Shown piece by piece: positions 34,901 to 44,612 of a stretch of DNA of 64,000 bases. The notes beneath the pieces are model-generated. The model saw only the letters and a list, made by a program, of their open reading frames with translations. It had not been told where the DNA came from and made no database searches. The position numbers and the translations under genes were made by a program. The DNA lies in assembly GCA_900074885.1 (NCBI GenBank), contig FJUW01000003.1, forward strand, positions 310,001 to 374,000, read 5' to 3'. The first letter of the stretch is position 1, and the number at the start of each line of letters is the position of its first letter. This stretch comes from Rhynchosporium graminicola. Lineage: Eukaryota > Ascomycota > Leotiomycetes > Helotiales > Ploettnerulaceae.

Positions 34901-34986
34901 GAACAGCCCATTGATTCGGTACATGTCAACGCCCCTACTCCAGCAATTGGTATCATCCATCTATCTTTTCTCCCATGCCTACTTCA
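31937..34986. other. Intergenic, no gene seen
   Basis: Three kilobases of mostly AT-rich sequence between the convergent ends of RTT109 and UGO1. Short frames (32918-33121, 33427-33639, 34140-34427) have no motif, no splice partners and no codon bias. I see nothing supportable. Confidence 0.5.
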
Positions 34987-36486
34987 TCAAAACTCACCAC
35001 CATTCCCACCACTCAAAGACCTTGACGTCCACATCCCTACCAAACCCCACATACCAACTCTCCATCCTCTCCACAGCCCGGGCAGACCCTGTCCTTTCAG
35101 CGGCTTTCCTTTCTTCTTCGCAAGCAGCGGTGGTTCTCTGACACCCTCTTCCCTCGCTATCATCCACATGGTCCCTACCACGCCACGATACTCACCAATA
35201 GGAACAAGGGTCTGTAAATCACCTGTCCATCTCCCTTGCGCGCGTGTTATTTCCACGTCTTCTTTCAGTACTGCTACTTGCCCGCGCCGAAGGACAGTTT
35301 CGAGTGGGAGTTTGATGAAAAGTTCTGCGGCTCGGGACGTGAATTTCGCGACTTGGTAGGTATTTGGTGTGAGAATCGGGTCGATGGAGAGGTGGGAGCG
35401 GAGTAGGAGAGGGGTTGAGTGTGAGATTGCCGGTGTAACTATAGAGTGTAGGAGCGTAGGGAGGAGAATAGATGCTGGACAGATATATGATGGTAGAGCT
35501 CGTAGTTGGGATGTTAGGGATCGGTTAGGTATGGAAGTAGGAGTTACAATGAGCCTAGACCTGTTAGCAAAATTCCCGTAGAGAGAGGGAAGGACTTACT
35601 TCGTCCGGATCAAATCCAGCGGTGCCAATACAATGCCTGCGGAGGCCGCAGCTGCAACTGCTACAGCTAGGGAGGCCCATGGATATGTTACCCCTATTGA
35701 CCCCGCAGACGTTTCTGCATCCGGAATATTCAACAGAGCAGATATCAGTCCTCTCGACCATTTCTCCAAAGTCTGCAACAGGAACCCGTAGACAAAAGTA
35801 GCATTTGATGCCTTCCACACTCCCCATGCCCCCTCTTTTGCCCATTCTTGAGAGATCACTTCCAGTACCGCGTCTGATCTCTTCAGCACCAGAGTTATTT
35901 TCGCAGGAGGCGTTACTTTAGGCGGAGGTAACAATCCCGACCCCGGATCGCTATCCTGCCGCCTCCTACTTTTTGAGGGAGTATATGAATGAGAAGAAGG
36001 TGCCGTCGATGTAAAATAAGCGGGTTCGTCTGGATCCGAATCATCTGAAGGATACTATAATAATCAGCACGAATCTCCAAGCACCCAATCGAAACCTACA
36101 CCACTGTACGCCGATTCCCTGTGCCCATCCCTAGGTACAGACTTCAACTCCGCACTCTCATCATCCAGAACTTGACTCGTGACCTGCAGAATGGTCTTCG
36201 CAACATCAAATGGCTGTGCCAGTAAAATGCTCATATATCTGTAAACCCAGTCGTCGACCTGCTTCTTCACCGACTCAACTGTAGACGGCGATCCATAATC
36301 TGCATAATCGATATCCGAAAAAATGTCGCGCGCAGACGACGCGTAGGATGCTGCACTTCCGTTTCTTGGTCCTAACCCGTGAGTTCCATTGCTGCTGGAA
36401 GGACCTGGCAGGTCTTGTGGTATGCCGATTGAAGGAGGTTTATAGTAGGGCCTGAGAGGATTAGGTCCTTCTCGTGATGTTGACAT
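34987..36486 (-). CDS. UGO1: Mitochondrial outer-membrane fusion protein Ugo1 (carrier-like)
   Basis: Three exons (36486-36100, 36054-35600, 35554-34987), both introns 45 bp, give 469 residues, near the size of the yeast protein. Ugo1 is a modified mitochondrial carrier in the outer membrane that links Fzo1 and Mgm1 during mitochondrial fusion. The N-terminal part (MSTSREGPNPLRPYYKPP) is family-like, followed by an acidic disordered stretch and the carrier-type segment LLAQPFDVAKTILQV at about residues 90-105. A second carrier signature APLDLIRTKLIVTP sits across the exon 2/3 junction, preceded by Ala-rich membrane helix LAVAVAAAASAGIVLAPLD. A third, weaker repeat ends with LFIKLPLETVLRRGQV. 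The last acceptor is ambiguous between 35561 and 35555; the latter is chosen for the conserved junction. Confidence 0.87.
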
Positions 36487-36917
36487 TTCGTGATAATTGT
36501 TGTTACATGGAAGGACGTTGGGATTCGTGGATGTTCAGGAGTGAAAGCTTGTCAAGTTGTAATACTGGTGGGTACGTACTTTGTACAACAGACCAAGATT
36601 TTGTCAATACCATGCACGCTCTATGATGCTATAAATATGGCAGGGATCCGGCAGCAGCCCCGGCCAAAATTTCTAAGCTCCGAGCATGTAAATATTTTGG
36701 TACCAACAAACACACATCTGCCACTGGACGAATTTCAATCCAACGAGCTTTACAACAAAAGGAGGCGCTGTCACACAAGGCGATCCGAAGATTCACTTTT
36801 TGGCTGGAGTTTTCCGGGAAATCCTCGTACTGCACACCCAAATATCAGTATTCGCCTCCCACTTGGAATACAGCGATATCTTCGGCGAATTCAAACTTCT
36901 ACAACTTTCGCGCATAA
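36487..36917. promoter_or_regulatory. Shared promoter interval UGO1 / ferredoxin
   Basis: 431 bp between divergent starts of two mitochondrial protein genes. No specific operator identified. Confidence 0.5.
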
Positions 36918-37645
36918 ATGTCGCCAGCAAGGATGGTGATTAGGGGGGTCTCTGGTGTTGGAAGAAGGTCATTACAATGTCTAAGGACACCGTTCGAGAG
37001 ACAGTCTACAGTTCGGAGCCGCGCAACACTGTCGACTTATGCGACGCCACATTTGAGCATTACAGATGGTTCTCGGAGTCAAATCCAGATATCGTGCGGT
37101 CTAGTGAGTTCTGCTTCAGCAACGTCTGGTCGACGAGCATTTTCTGCCACTCCAGCAGTCTCACATGGACATTGGGAACCCCCGCCAAAGGGCAAGGAGT
37201 AAGGATTCAAGATTCGTTTCTTATGGAGAAATGCTGATACAGGATAGGCTATATGTAACATTTGTTGATAAGGACGGAAATGAAGACAAAGTTGCAGTTA
37301 ATGAGGGGGACAATTTATTGACTGTGGCCCAAGCAAACGATATTGAGATGGAAGGCATGTCACCCAAATGTCACATTGACGAAGCTAACGTCCCAAGGTG
37401 CTTGCGAAGGATCTTGCTCATGCTCTACATGCCATGTTATTGTCCAGAGCGAAGACATGTTCGACAAGATGCCAGAGGCGGACGATGAGGAGAACGATAT
37501 GTTGGATTTGGCTTTCGGCCTCACAGAGACATCGAGATTGGGCTGTCAGATCATCATGAAGCCCGAGCTGGACGGTCTCGTTGTCAAACTCCCATCTACG
37601 ACAAGAAATATGCAGGCTAGCGATTTCGCGAAGAAGAAAAAGTGA
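36918..37645 (+). CDS. YAH1: Mitochondrial [2Fe-2S] ferredoxin (Yah1/adrenodoxin type)
   Basis: Exons 36918-37198, 37248-37354 and 37398-37645 give 211 residues. Yah1 passes electrons from Arh1 to matrix Fe-S cluster, haem A and coenzyme Q synthesis. A long Arg/Ser-rich presequence (VIRGVSGVGRRSLQCLRTPF, ending near RRAFSATPA) is followed by the mature domain GKELYVTFVDKDGNEDKV, GDNLLTVAQANDIEMEG, the cluster loop ACEGSCSCSTCHVIV and GLTETSRLGCQI. Ligands are Cys132, Cys138, Cys141 and Cys179, with adrenodoxin spacing. The first intron ends at GATAG (37247) to restore KELYVTF. The second (37355-37397, 43 bp) begins with GC rather than GT but has a GCTAAC branch site and CAAG acceptor; no GT donor gives the conserved EMEG-ACEGSC junction. 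Confidence 0.93.
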
Positions 37646-37879
37646 TGAATTGGTCGACGGCTAGGAGGAGATATGATGATTAGCATTTTAGAGGAGTCTG
37701 GGGCAGCACATCGGCTTGTTGAGACAGCCACTGGGTTATCATGAAACCCATGTACATTATTGGCGCAAGACCTGTACATAATAGTGTATCTACGCATCTG
37801 GGAGATGCCAATAATCGAACGCCGAATTCCCATCTCAACGCCAAAAAATGCACGCTTTTTACGAGCCACTGAACCAGCC

Positions 37880-38749
37880 TCAGGCTTCCTCGATAGCACC
37901 AGCCTTCAGGTTACCTCCACCTCCTGCAATAAGATCCAAGAAACCCTTCTTACTCATCTCATTAACCTTCTCTTCCCTCCTACCATGTCCTACCAAGCCC
38001 TTCGTCCTAGCATCCCTTGCTGCCTCTTCTCCCTTGACCTGCGCAGCTCTGACAGCATTGAATAATTTTACCACACCCCGCTGAGCTGTTTTCCGTAACC
38101 TTTTCTCCAACTCCATTGTTTCCTGCACACTTGGGCCATCTGCCATTCCATTCGCAGCATCGAAAGCGGTACTAGCCCCCAGAACATCCTTCACACGTCC
38201 TTTATCCATAGCCTCCCTCTTCTCAACTCTCATCTTATGTCTAGCTGCCTTCTCCAGCGCCAAATCTGTAATTTCTTTACTGGCTTGAATAGCATCCACA
38301 CTCCTCGACAAAACCGGATCACTTCGCTTGCTCGTGGACAATTTGGAGCCCAAAATCTTCGACATGGATGTCGCGAACGCTTCAGGATCATTGCGCTTCC
38401 GTTTCCGTATCAGATTGGGGTTGTCATTCTCCTCGTCATCATTCGATCCAGACTCGGAATCCGAATTCGATGCATCTGTGAGCTCCTCCTCCTCATCTGG
38501 GAGTTCCGGTGCGTCGTCGGCCAATTCTGGCTCTGAATCTTCTGCTGTGATGAGGTCCGTAGTATCGAGACCCTCCTCGTCCGAATCTTGGAGATTAACC
38601 GCTGGGAAATCTTGTGCTTCGGCAGGCTCATCCTCTGAGGAGGATTGATTATCGTAGTCGGTTTGCTTCTTGAACTTCTTCTTTGGTCGGGAGACTTTGC
38701 CTTTCATTCCCTCTTCAACCTTGCGCTTTTTTGATATTTGTCCTGCCAT
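37880..38749 (-). CDS. RRP15: Ribosomal RNA-processing protein Rrp15
   Basis: Single exon of 289 residues. Rrp15 is a nucleolar component of pre-60S particles needed for cleavages that form 27S and mature 5.8S/25S rRNA. The N-terminus is basic (KKRKVEEGMKGKVSRPKKKF) and could serve nuclear import, followed by an acidic, Ser-rich disordered stretch. The Rrp15p domain then reads RKRKRNDPEAFATSMSKILGSKLS, followed by DPVLSRSVDAIQASKEITD. It ends with LEKRLRKTAQRGVVKLFNAVRAAQV and KGFLDLIAGGG. Its 3' end faces that of the ferredoxin gene with 234 bp between stops, and its start is 224 bp from that of SRP54. Confidence 0.93.
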   Translation of the reverse strand: MAGQISKKRKVEEGMKGKVSRPKKKFKKQTDYDNQSSSEDEPAEAQDFPAVNLQDSDEEGLDTTDLITAEDSEPELADDAPELPDEEEELTDASNSDSESGSNDDEENDNPNLIRKRKRNDPEAFATSMSKILGSKLSTSKRSDPVLSRSVDAIQASKEITDLALEKAARHKMRVEKREAMDKGRVKDVLGASTAFDAANGMADGPSVQETMELEKRLRKTAQRGVVKLFNAVRAAQVKGEEAARDARTKGLVGHGRREEKVNEMSKKGFLDLIAGGGGNLKAGAIEEA

Positions 38750-38973
38750 TGTGAATTGGTGGTTTGATTTCCTCGCTTTTTAGGATTTGAAGACTTTATT
38801 GCGACAAAGCTGCACTGCCGAGAAAAATAATCGAAGCTCGGAGTAAGGTTTATCCGGCATCTTGGCTTGGTAAGTACCCCGCCACGACTTTCAACCCACA
38901 GTCCTAAATACTAGTACATGGGTTCAATCACCATCTTCTTAACCCTCAGAGATTCTCACATATCAACGACAAT
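38750..38973. promoter_or_regulatory. Shared promoter interval RRP15 / SRP54
   Basis: 224 bp between divergent start codons of a ribosome-biogenesis gene and a signal-recognition gene. No specific element identified. Confidence 0.6.
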
Positions 38974-40588
38974 ATGGTTCTTCAAGATCTTGGACGGCGT
39001 ATCAATGCCGCCGTCAGTGACCTGACACGGTCCAGTAATTTAGACGAAAAGGTTGGCAATGGCCATATAACACAATGACACATCTAACTCATCCTAGGCA
39101 TTCGATGGTATGATCAAAGAGATTTGCGCCGCACTCCTCGAAGCCGATGTAAATGTACGACTTGTTGGAAACTTACGGAAATCTATCAAGGCGTCAGTGA
39201 ATTTCAAGGACCAAGCGCCGGGTGTGAACAAGAAACGACTTATCCAGAAAGCGGTCTTCGACGAACTGGTCAAACTGGTCGATCCACACGCAGAACCATT
39301 CAAACCGAAAAAAGGAAAGGCCAATGTTATCATGTTTGTCGGATTGCAGGGTGCGGGAAAGACAACGACATGTACGAAGCTGGCCAGACATTATCAGTCA
39401 AGAGGATTTAAGGCATGTTTAGTTTGCGCGGATACCTTCCGTGCTGGAGCATTCGATCAATTGAAGCAAAACGCCACAAAGGCCAAGATTCCATACTACG
39501 GCTCCCTCACACAAACAGATCCAGCGGTGGTGGCCAGGGAAGGTGTAGAGAAGTTCAAGAAAGAGAGGTTCGAAATCATTATTGTGGATACCTCCGGACG
39601 ACACAGACAGGAAGATGCGCTTTTCCAGGAAATGGTGGATATTCAGACTGCAGTGAAGCCAGATCAGACCATCATGGTTCTCGATGCTAGCATTGGGCAA
39701 CAAGCTGAGGCTCAAAGTAAAGCTTTTAAGGAGACTGCAGATTTCGGTGCTATTATTATTACCAAGACGGACGGTCACGCGAGCGGTGGTGGAGCTATCT
39801 CAGCTGTTGCGGCGACACATACACCCATCGTTTTCATCGGAACTGGAGAACATATGTTGGATCTCGAACGCTTCGCACCTCAACAATTCGTTTCCAAACT
39901 TCTGGGTATGGGAGATATGCAAGGCTTAGTAGAGCACGTGCAATCACTTAAGCTGGACCAAAAAGACACCATGAAGCACATCGCAGAAGGAGTCTTCACC
40001 GTTCGCGATCTTAAGGACCAACTCTCCAACATCATGAAGATGGGACCTCTCTCCAAGATGGCAGGTATGATTCCTGGTATGAGTGGTATGATGCAAGGCA
40101 TGGACGACGAAGAAGGTTCCATGAAACTCAAACGCATGATCTACATCTGTGATTCTATGACCGTCAAAGAATTAGACAGTGATGGCAAGATGTTCATCGA
40201 GCAACCTACCCGCATGACGCGCATCGCATACGGCAGTGGGACCAGCGTTCGCGAGGTCGAGGATCTCCTTACCCAGCATAAGATGATGGCTGGTATGGCG
40301 AAAAAGATGGGTGGTAATATGAAGAATATGCAACGAGCGCAAGGTGCTATGGGAGGTGGGAATAAGCAGCAGCAGATGGCTGCTATGCAGAAACGTCTCG
40401 CGAGTATGGGTGGTGCCGGCGGTGCTGGTGTTGGCGGCATGCCTGATATGAGCTCTTTGATGAACATGTTTGGTGGCGGAGGAGGAGGTATGCCAGGTGG
40501 TATGGACATGCAAGCTATGATGAAACAGATGGGAAGTATGATGGGTGGCGGCGGTGGCGCTGGAGGAGGTAGAGGAGGTAGGAGGTAG
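38974..40588 (+). CDS. SRP54: Signal recognition particle subunit SRP54
   Basis: Exon 1 (38974-39051) codes [20 protein letters not shown] and joins exon 2 (39098-40588) at AFDGMIKEI; 522 residues. SRP54 binds signal peptides and, as a GTPase with its receptor, targets ribosomes to the ER. The N domain with [12 protein letters not shown] precedes the G domain: G1 [10 protein letters not shown] at 108-117, [20 protein letters not shown] (G3) and [11 protein letters not shown] (G4). The M domain starts at [10 protein letters not shown] and is Met-rich with [24 protein letters not shown] helices that bind 7S RNA and signal peptides. The end is a Gly/Met-rich tail ([15 protein letters not shown]). 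The donor GTTGGC of the single intron is weak, but the junction gives the conserved sequence. Confidence 0.97.
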
Positions 40589-41019
40589 TGATCTGTGTGT
40601 CCGTTACTTGATTTGGTTGAAAACGTGAAGGAACTGCATTGAGCGCGGCGTTGGGGAAAATTGGACTCGTGCATCTATTTTTGATATCAGTCTTTTGACT
40701 ACTGAGAACACCGTGGCTGTGAGATTGGCATACTATATGCAATATCCAGCAAACGTAAGTTTGATCTATACAATTTGTTCACAGGGCATTTATCTCCCTA
40801 GGTAGAAAGCGCGAAAAGCGTTCAAGCAACCTCGCCAGTTAAGTATCAGCACATTATGAACACAGCACCAAGGAATACTAAATCCCTATATCTCCTGGCC
40901 CTCCTACAATATAAAATCAAGTGAATCATTTGTTTCATTGACACTTTCTCACCTCGCCACAACCCGTCGCTCTCTCCTTATTACCAATTCCATATCTCCT
41001 CTCACCACCCCACCACCTT
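40589..41019. other. Intergenic, SRP54 3' flank
   Basis: No gene seen. The end is C/T-rich and probably promoter of the small ORF at 41020. Confidence 0.5.
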
Positions 41020-41226
41020 ATGCCTTACCATCCACTCACCTTCTCAGCCTTCGCAAAGAAGCTAACTCCGGAACCACCAGCGGGTGCTATGTGGACGCAG
41101 TCAATTCAAACTGATGCACCGGCATTCCACGATGCGACACCAAGCGAATTGACGAACGACCCAACGCGCCAAATTGTCACGAATCGATTCGGAGCGGAAA
41201 TCGTATTCAATCACGTTTATAGATGA
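41020..41226 (+). CDS. Small uncharacterised protein (68 residues)
   Basis: ATG at 41020 after a C-rich leader opens a 68-codon frame: MPYHPLTFSAFAKKLTPEP, then MWTQSIQTDAPAFHDATPSE and a C-terminus NRFGAEIVFNHVYR. Composition and codon use (many third-position C/G bases) are like those of real genes here, and the pyrimidine-rich leader looks like a promoter/5' UTR. No signal peptide or membrane segment. The C-terminal FGAEIVFNHVYR reads like a constrained motif, but I do not know the family. It could be a chance ORF. Confidence 0.45.
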   Translation: MPYHPLTFSAFAKKLTPEPPAGAMWTQSIQTDAPAFHDATPSELTNDPTRQIVTNRFGAEIVFNHVYR

Positions 41227-42042
41227 GAACCTCACACTTATGCATCCCGATTATGGGGCTGGTGATTGATGTTTCTTCTCCGTTCTTTTCATATTCTCGA
41301 GAGAAGGCAATCACATTGAGCTGTGAGTTTTCTACCGGTCAGGTTTTGTGATGTCGTCTTTGTTTTCTTTTGTTTTATTTTGTAGAGAGAGAGGGAGAGA
41401 GAGAGAGGGAGAGAGGAGAGGAAGGAAGCGAGATAACTTTTTGGGGGTTCTGGACCCTGGCCTCTCCTGGCCTGGCCTGGCCTGCTTGCAGCGGCTCAGA
41501 GTGGTTACTGGGTACTGGTTAACACCTTTAAGATTTTGGCCAGGTGAAGAGGACACCTAGGTAGGCAGTGGAGGTTTGATCCATTCATCATAGGTGAACG
41601 AGAAATCAGGCTAGAGATCTTTCAAGGCTGCAAGTCGAGAATAATATACTCTCAAATTTTATCTTATACACAGGCTGTTGCCTGAAGTCATCATTCAAAA
41701 TGACCTGGAACTTTGATTGATGGCTTTGAGGATCTGAGATGATGCAATTACTGCACATTTCTAAATCGCTTCGCACGAGCTGAAATTGGCTCCGCTCGCT
41801 CCTGCCACATCATACTGTATAAACTTTCGGCACTCTAGTACAATGTCTCATTCCCACATATCAATTTCAAGTTGAATTCTAGAAACAAGTATGCATATAG
41901 CAAGAACTCTCTATCGACAGCCTGATTTTAAGCGAGTGTATCTTTTATTTTATAAATTAAATATCTATTACTACTACAGACTAGACGAGTATCAACACAG
42001 CAAAGATCATCCATCCATAGTCTGACTTCAAGCGAGCGTATA
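41227..42042. other. Intergenic with purine-rich tract
   Basis: Between the convergent small ORF and the GPCR gene. Contains a GA-rich tract at about 41383-41421; otherwise no signal. Confidence 0.5.
41383..41421. repeat. (GA)n / GGGAGA purine tract
   Basis: Run of GAGA and GGGAGA units, read directly. Confidence 0.75.
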
Positions 42043-43680
42043 TTATTTTGGAATCGGATTCGATATGTAAGGCACGGTACTCTTCCGGAATGGTGATTTG
42101 TACGTTGAGGATTTGTAAATTGAGGACTTGTACGTCGAGACATCTGACTCCGAACCGCGGCGCCCAAAGTCTTGTTTGTCTATGTCGATGTTGACTTTCT
42201 CCCGCTTGGTTTTCCACCATAGTTTTGTGAGAGACCAGATGCGTTCGTTGTATCCGTAAACCACTATACAATATCAGCACATGCCATCTCCAAATATCAC
42301 TTCTCCGGATAGTAACAAACGCTGCCAAGACTGGGAGAAAGAGGAGACTTACGAGCATTAGCCAATCCAACGAACTGTGTACTAGCCTGCGCAATTGCCA
42401 AACCCCTCATCTTATATCCCATGAGTTCCGCAAACCTGTTAGCTATCCCCGGTACCCAGAGAAGGACATAAGCGATCGGATAAGCGTTGAGCAGAAGCAT
42501 TTTCTGGATAAAATATTCTTGAGACCAGAGTGCTTCTGTCGGAGGGGGGCCGACTTGAATCGTAGTAGTCTTATTGGGCGGCGGTGTTGGTCGGCGTACT
42601 ATGGCAAGGGGATCACGGGTCTTGTAGAGGAGGGGTGCGGATTCGTCGGTTCGTGCGGCGCGAGGTGGAGGAGTATAGGAGGAGCGGAAGTTCTGCTTGA
42701 TCATTCCAATGGGGGAGGAAGGTGGTGATGAGGAAGCTGCTTCTTTCGATAGCTCATTGCGGGGAGCAGCTAAGTCGAAAAATTCCAATTCTGACGAGGG
42801 AATCTGATTTTCCCACCAAGCGTCGAATGACTCATCGACAATCTCGAATTCTGAGTGGATTACTATACCGCCAAAACCGGTTTCGTCGGATGATTCAGAC
42901 ATTTTGTCAGATGTGATGGTGGGGATTTTTGCATCTGAAGCAGCGCGGAGTGATGCAAAGTGTTGATGGATGTAGATAAAGAGATAGATATAAAGACCGA
43001 TCGTTGTGAAAATGATTGTTAAGCGCCAAATGTGTCCTAGAGCGTACCGAAGGATTGTTGGTGTAGGGCCGATCCAGCACCAGTTTCCAGTCGCTGGTTT
43101 GTATGCATCCATGTAGAGACCGGTGCTACCTGTTTGCATGTAAGCATTGCTTCACGAGTCTCTCGTTGTAGCTGAGCATACTTGTCACCAATGGAACAAA
43201 CCAAATGCAGCAAGTGATCAAGAGTTTGGTCAGCCGGTCTGTCTTTGGCTTGTAATTATGTTTCCGAAGAGTAATGACGGTGGCGATTGTCATGAATAGA
43301 ATCGTGAAGTCGGTGGCCTGTTCTTCATGAGCTTCCGCATCAGATACTCACTTTCCGGTACACCTTACCTGGACGGTCAACTGACCAACCCAGCCATTAA
43401 TGGTACACGCCGAGCCGGCCGGAATGCCTCTGTGGATTAGGACATACGTTCCCGAGATGCTGTTGTTGAGCGCATTAAAGAAGTCTACACAACCAAGCTT
43501 AGTGTTTCATTCAGGACAGAGGTGGGCACCCTTACCTGCTCCAGCCAAGTTCATGATTAAGGTATGTCTGTAGTGTTTTTGAGCCGGAAGAATAATATAA
43601 CAGATGAACACCGATCCTGCGGCGAGCATCGACAGGTAGCTGCCCAGCAACGTGGGAACAGCGACAGCGAGATCCAGCAT
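42043..43680 (-). CDS. G-protein-coupled receptor, Git3/cAMP-receptor-like
   Basis: Five exons (43680-43536, 43484-43369, 43317-43182, 43129-42353, 42263-42043) join in frame into 464 residues. The order fits a seven-helix receptor of the fungal nutrient/cAMP-receptor-like class. TM1 is PTLLGSYLSMLAAGSVFICYIIL, then NLAGADFFNALNNSISGTYVL (TM2), with the extracellular CTINGWVGQLTVQATDFTILFMTIATVITLRKH (TM3). TM4 is LLITCCIWFVPLV, followed by GNWCWIGP in the second outer loop, and TM5 is IIFTTIGLYIYLFIYI. A cytoplasmic loop of about 150 residues, Ser/Pro-rich, precedes TM6 (LLLNAYPIAYVLLWVPGI) and TM7, which ends in the family motif ANALVYGYNERIW. The ligand is unknown (sugars or amino acids are typical guesses). 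The chosen start leaves almost no N-terminal tail, so an extra 5' exon is possible. Confidence 0.85.
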
Positions 43681-44612
43681 CGTGAACCACGTCCGCCTTC
43701 CGATTCATAGAGCTTACAGACAATGTTAGGATCTGGAGAAGAACGACGCGGCATGGATACACAGAAGTAGCTTTATAATATGCCTTAAGGGATTCAGCAC
43801 AGGGCAGCAAGGGAACATGATGACATGGCTTGCCGGAACACAGATCTAACTCGGAAGCTCAGACTATTCGCAAACCTCTGAACAGTGCGCGCGCCTGCGC
43901 GCGCCTGCGCACGCGCACGCATCCATCCGTAGCCGAGTTCGGTTCTTGCTGACCGCACAGACGACCGTTTAAGGCTTTCGGCCGCCTCGATGAAGGAAGG
44001 AACGGTGCGGGAAGCACGGCCCTGATTGGCGAGTGAGTTATCGTGGGGAAGTGTTTGTTTCGCCTTGAAGGTGGATCTGAGCGCTCCCTGTTTCATGGGC
44101 GGGATCGATCTATATCTGTAGGAATGGATCGAGGTACAGGTTATATGTCTGTGGGCTAGGACGTTGTAGGAGCTAGAAGCTCTTCCATTTGACGTTTCTG
44201 CTGCTACCTGAGCGTAGAAGGGGGGACCTGTGAGGCTGTCAGCCTGGTTCATAGATGATCATCCACCAAGAACGGCATCCAAACTTCTACCGGAGACAGC
44301 TCTCGTTCATACAGACCCGAGTTCAGATCTATCAAGGTGCGGAAATCTCTGTTCTTACACTGTTCTTACAGACTATTGCAGCGCAAGAACATACTTCATC
44401 TTTGGTACTCACGGGCATGAGAGGAAGAAGGAAAACAAAGAATTGCAAGAACGAAACGACAACATGTGCTAGTGAGGATGAGGATGAAACGCGCACAGTA
44501 GGCAAGGAAACAACTCAGTGAAAAGAAAGGGTGCATCAGAGAGGCAGTCTCAAAGAAGTCCACTTTTGTCTGTAAGTCTTGATATTGTCACATCGTTACA
44601 TCGTTTATATCA
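43681..44612. other. Intergenic / upstream of the GPCR gene
   Basis: No gene supported. A GC-rich alternating tract lies at 43886-43920. A further 5' exon of the GPCR could lie here but no join is convincing. Confidence 0.45.
43886..43920. repeat. GC-rich alternating purine/pyrimidine tract
   Basis: GCGCGCGCCTGCGCGC and GCGCACGCGCACGC in succession, largely alternating purine and pyrimidine and partly self-complementary. Confidence 0.75.

Noticed and set aside
37340..37420. A GT-AG alternative for the second ferredoxin intron
   Set aside because: GTCACC at 37359 would break the frame relative to the conserved ACEGSCSC; only the GC donor keeps both sides.
40141..40674. 177-codon minus-strand frame over the SRP54 3' end
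   Set aside because: Shadow of the Met/Gly-rich tail read backwards (Pro/Ile-rich).
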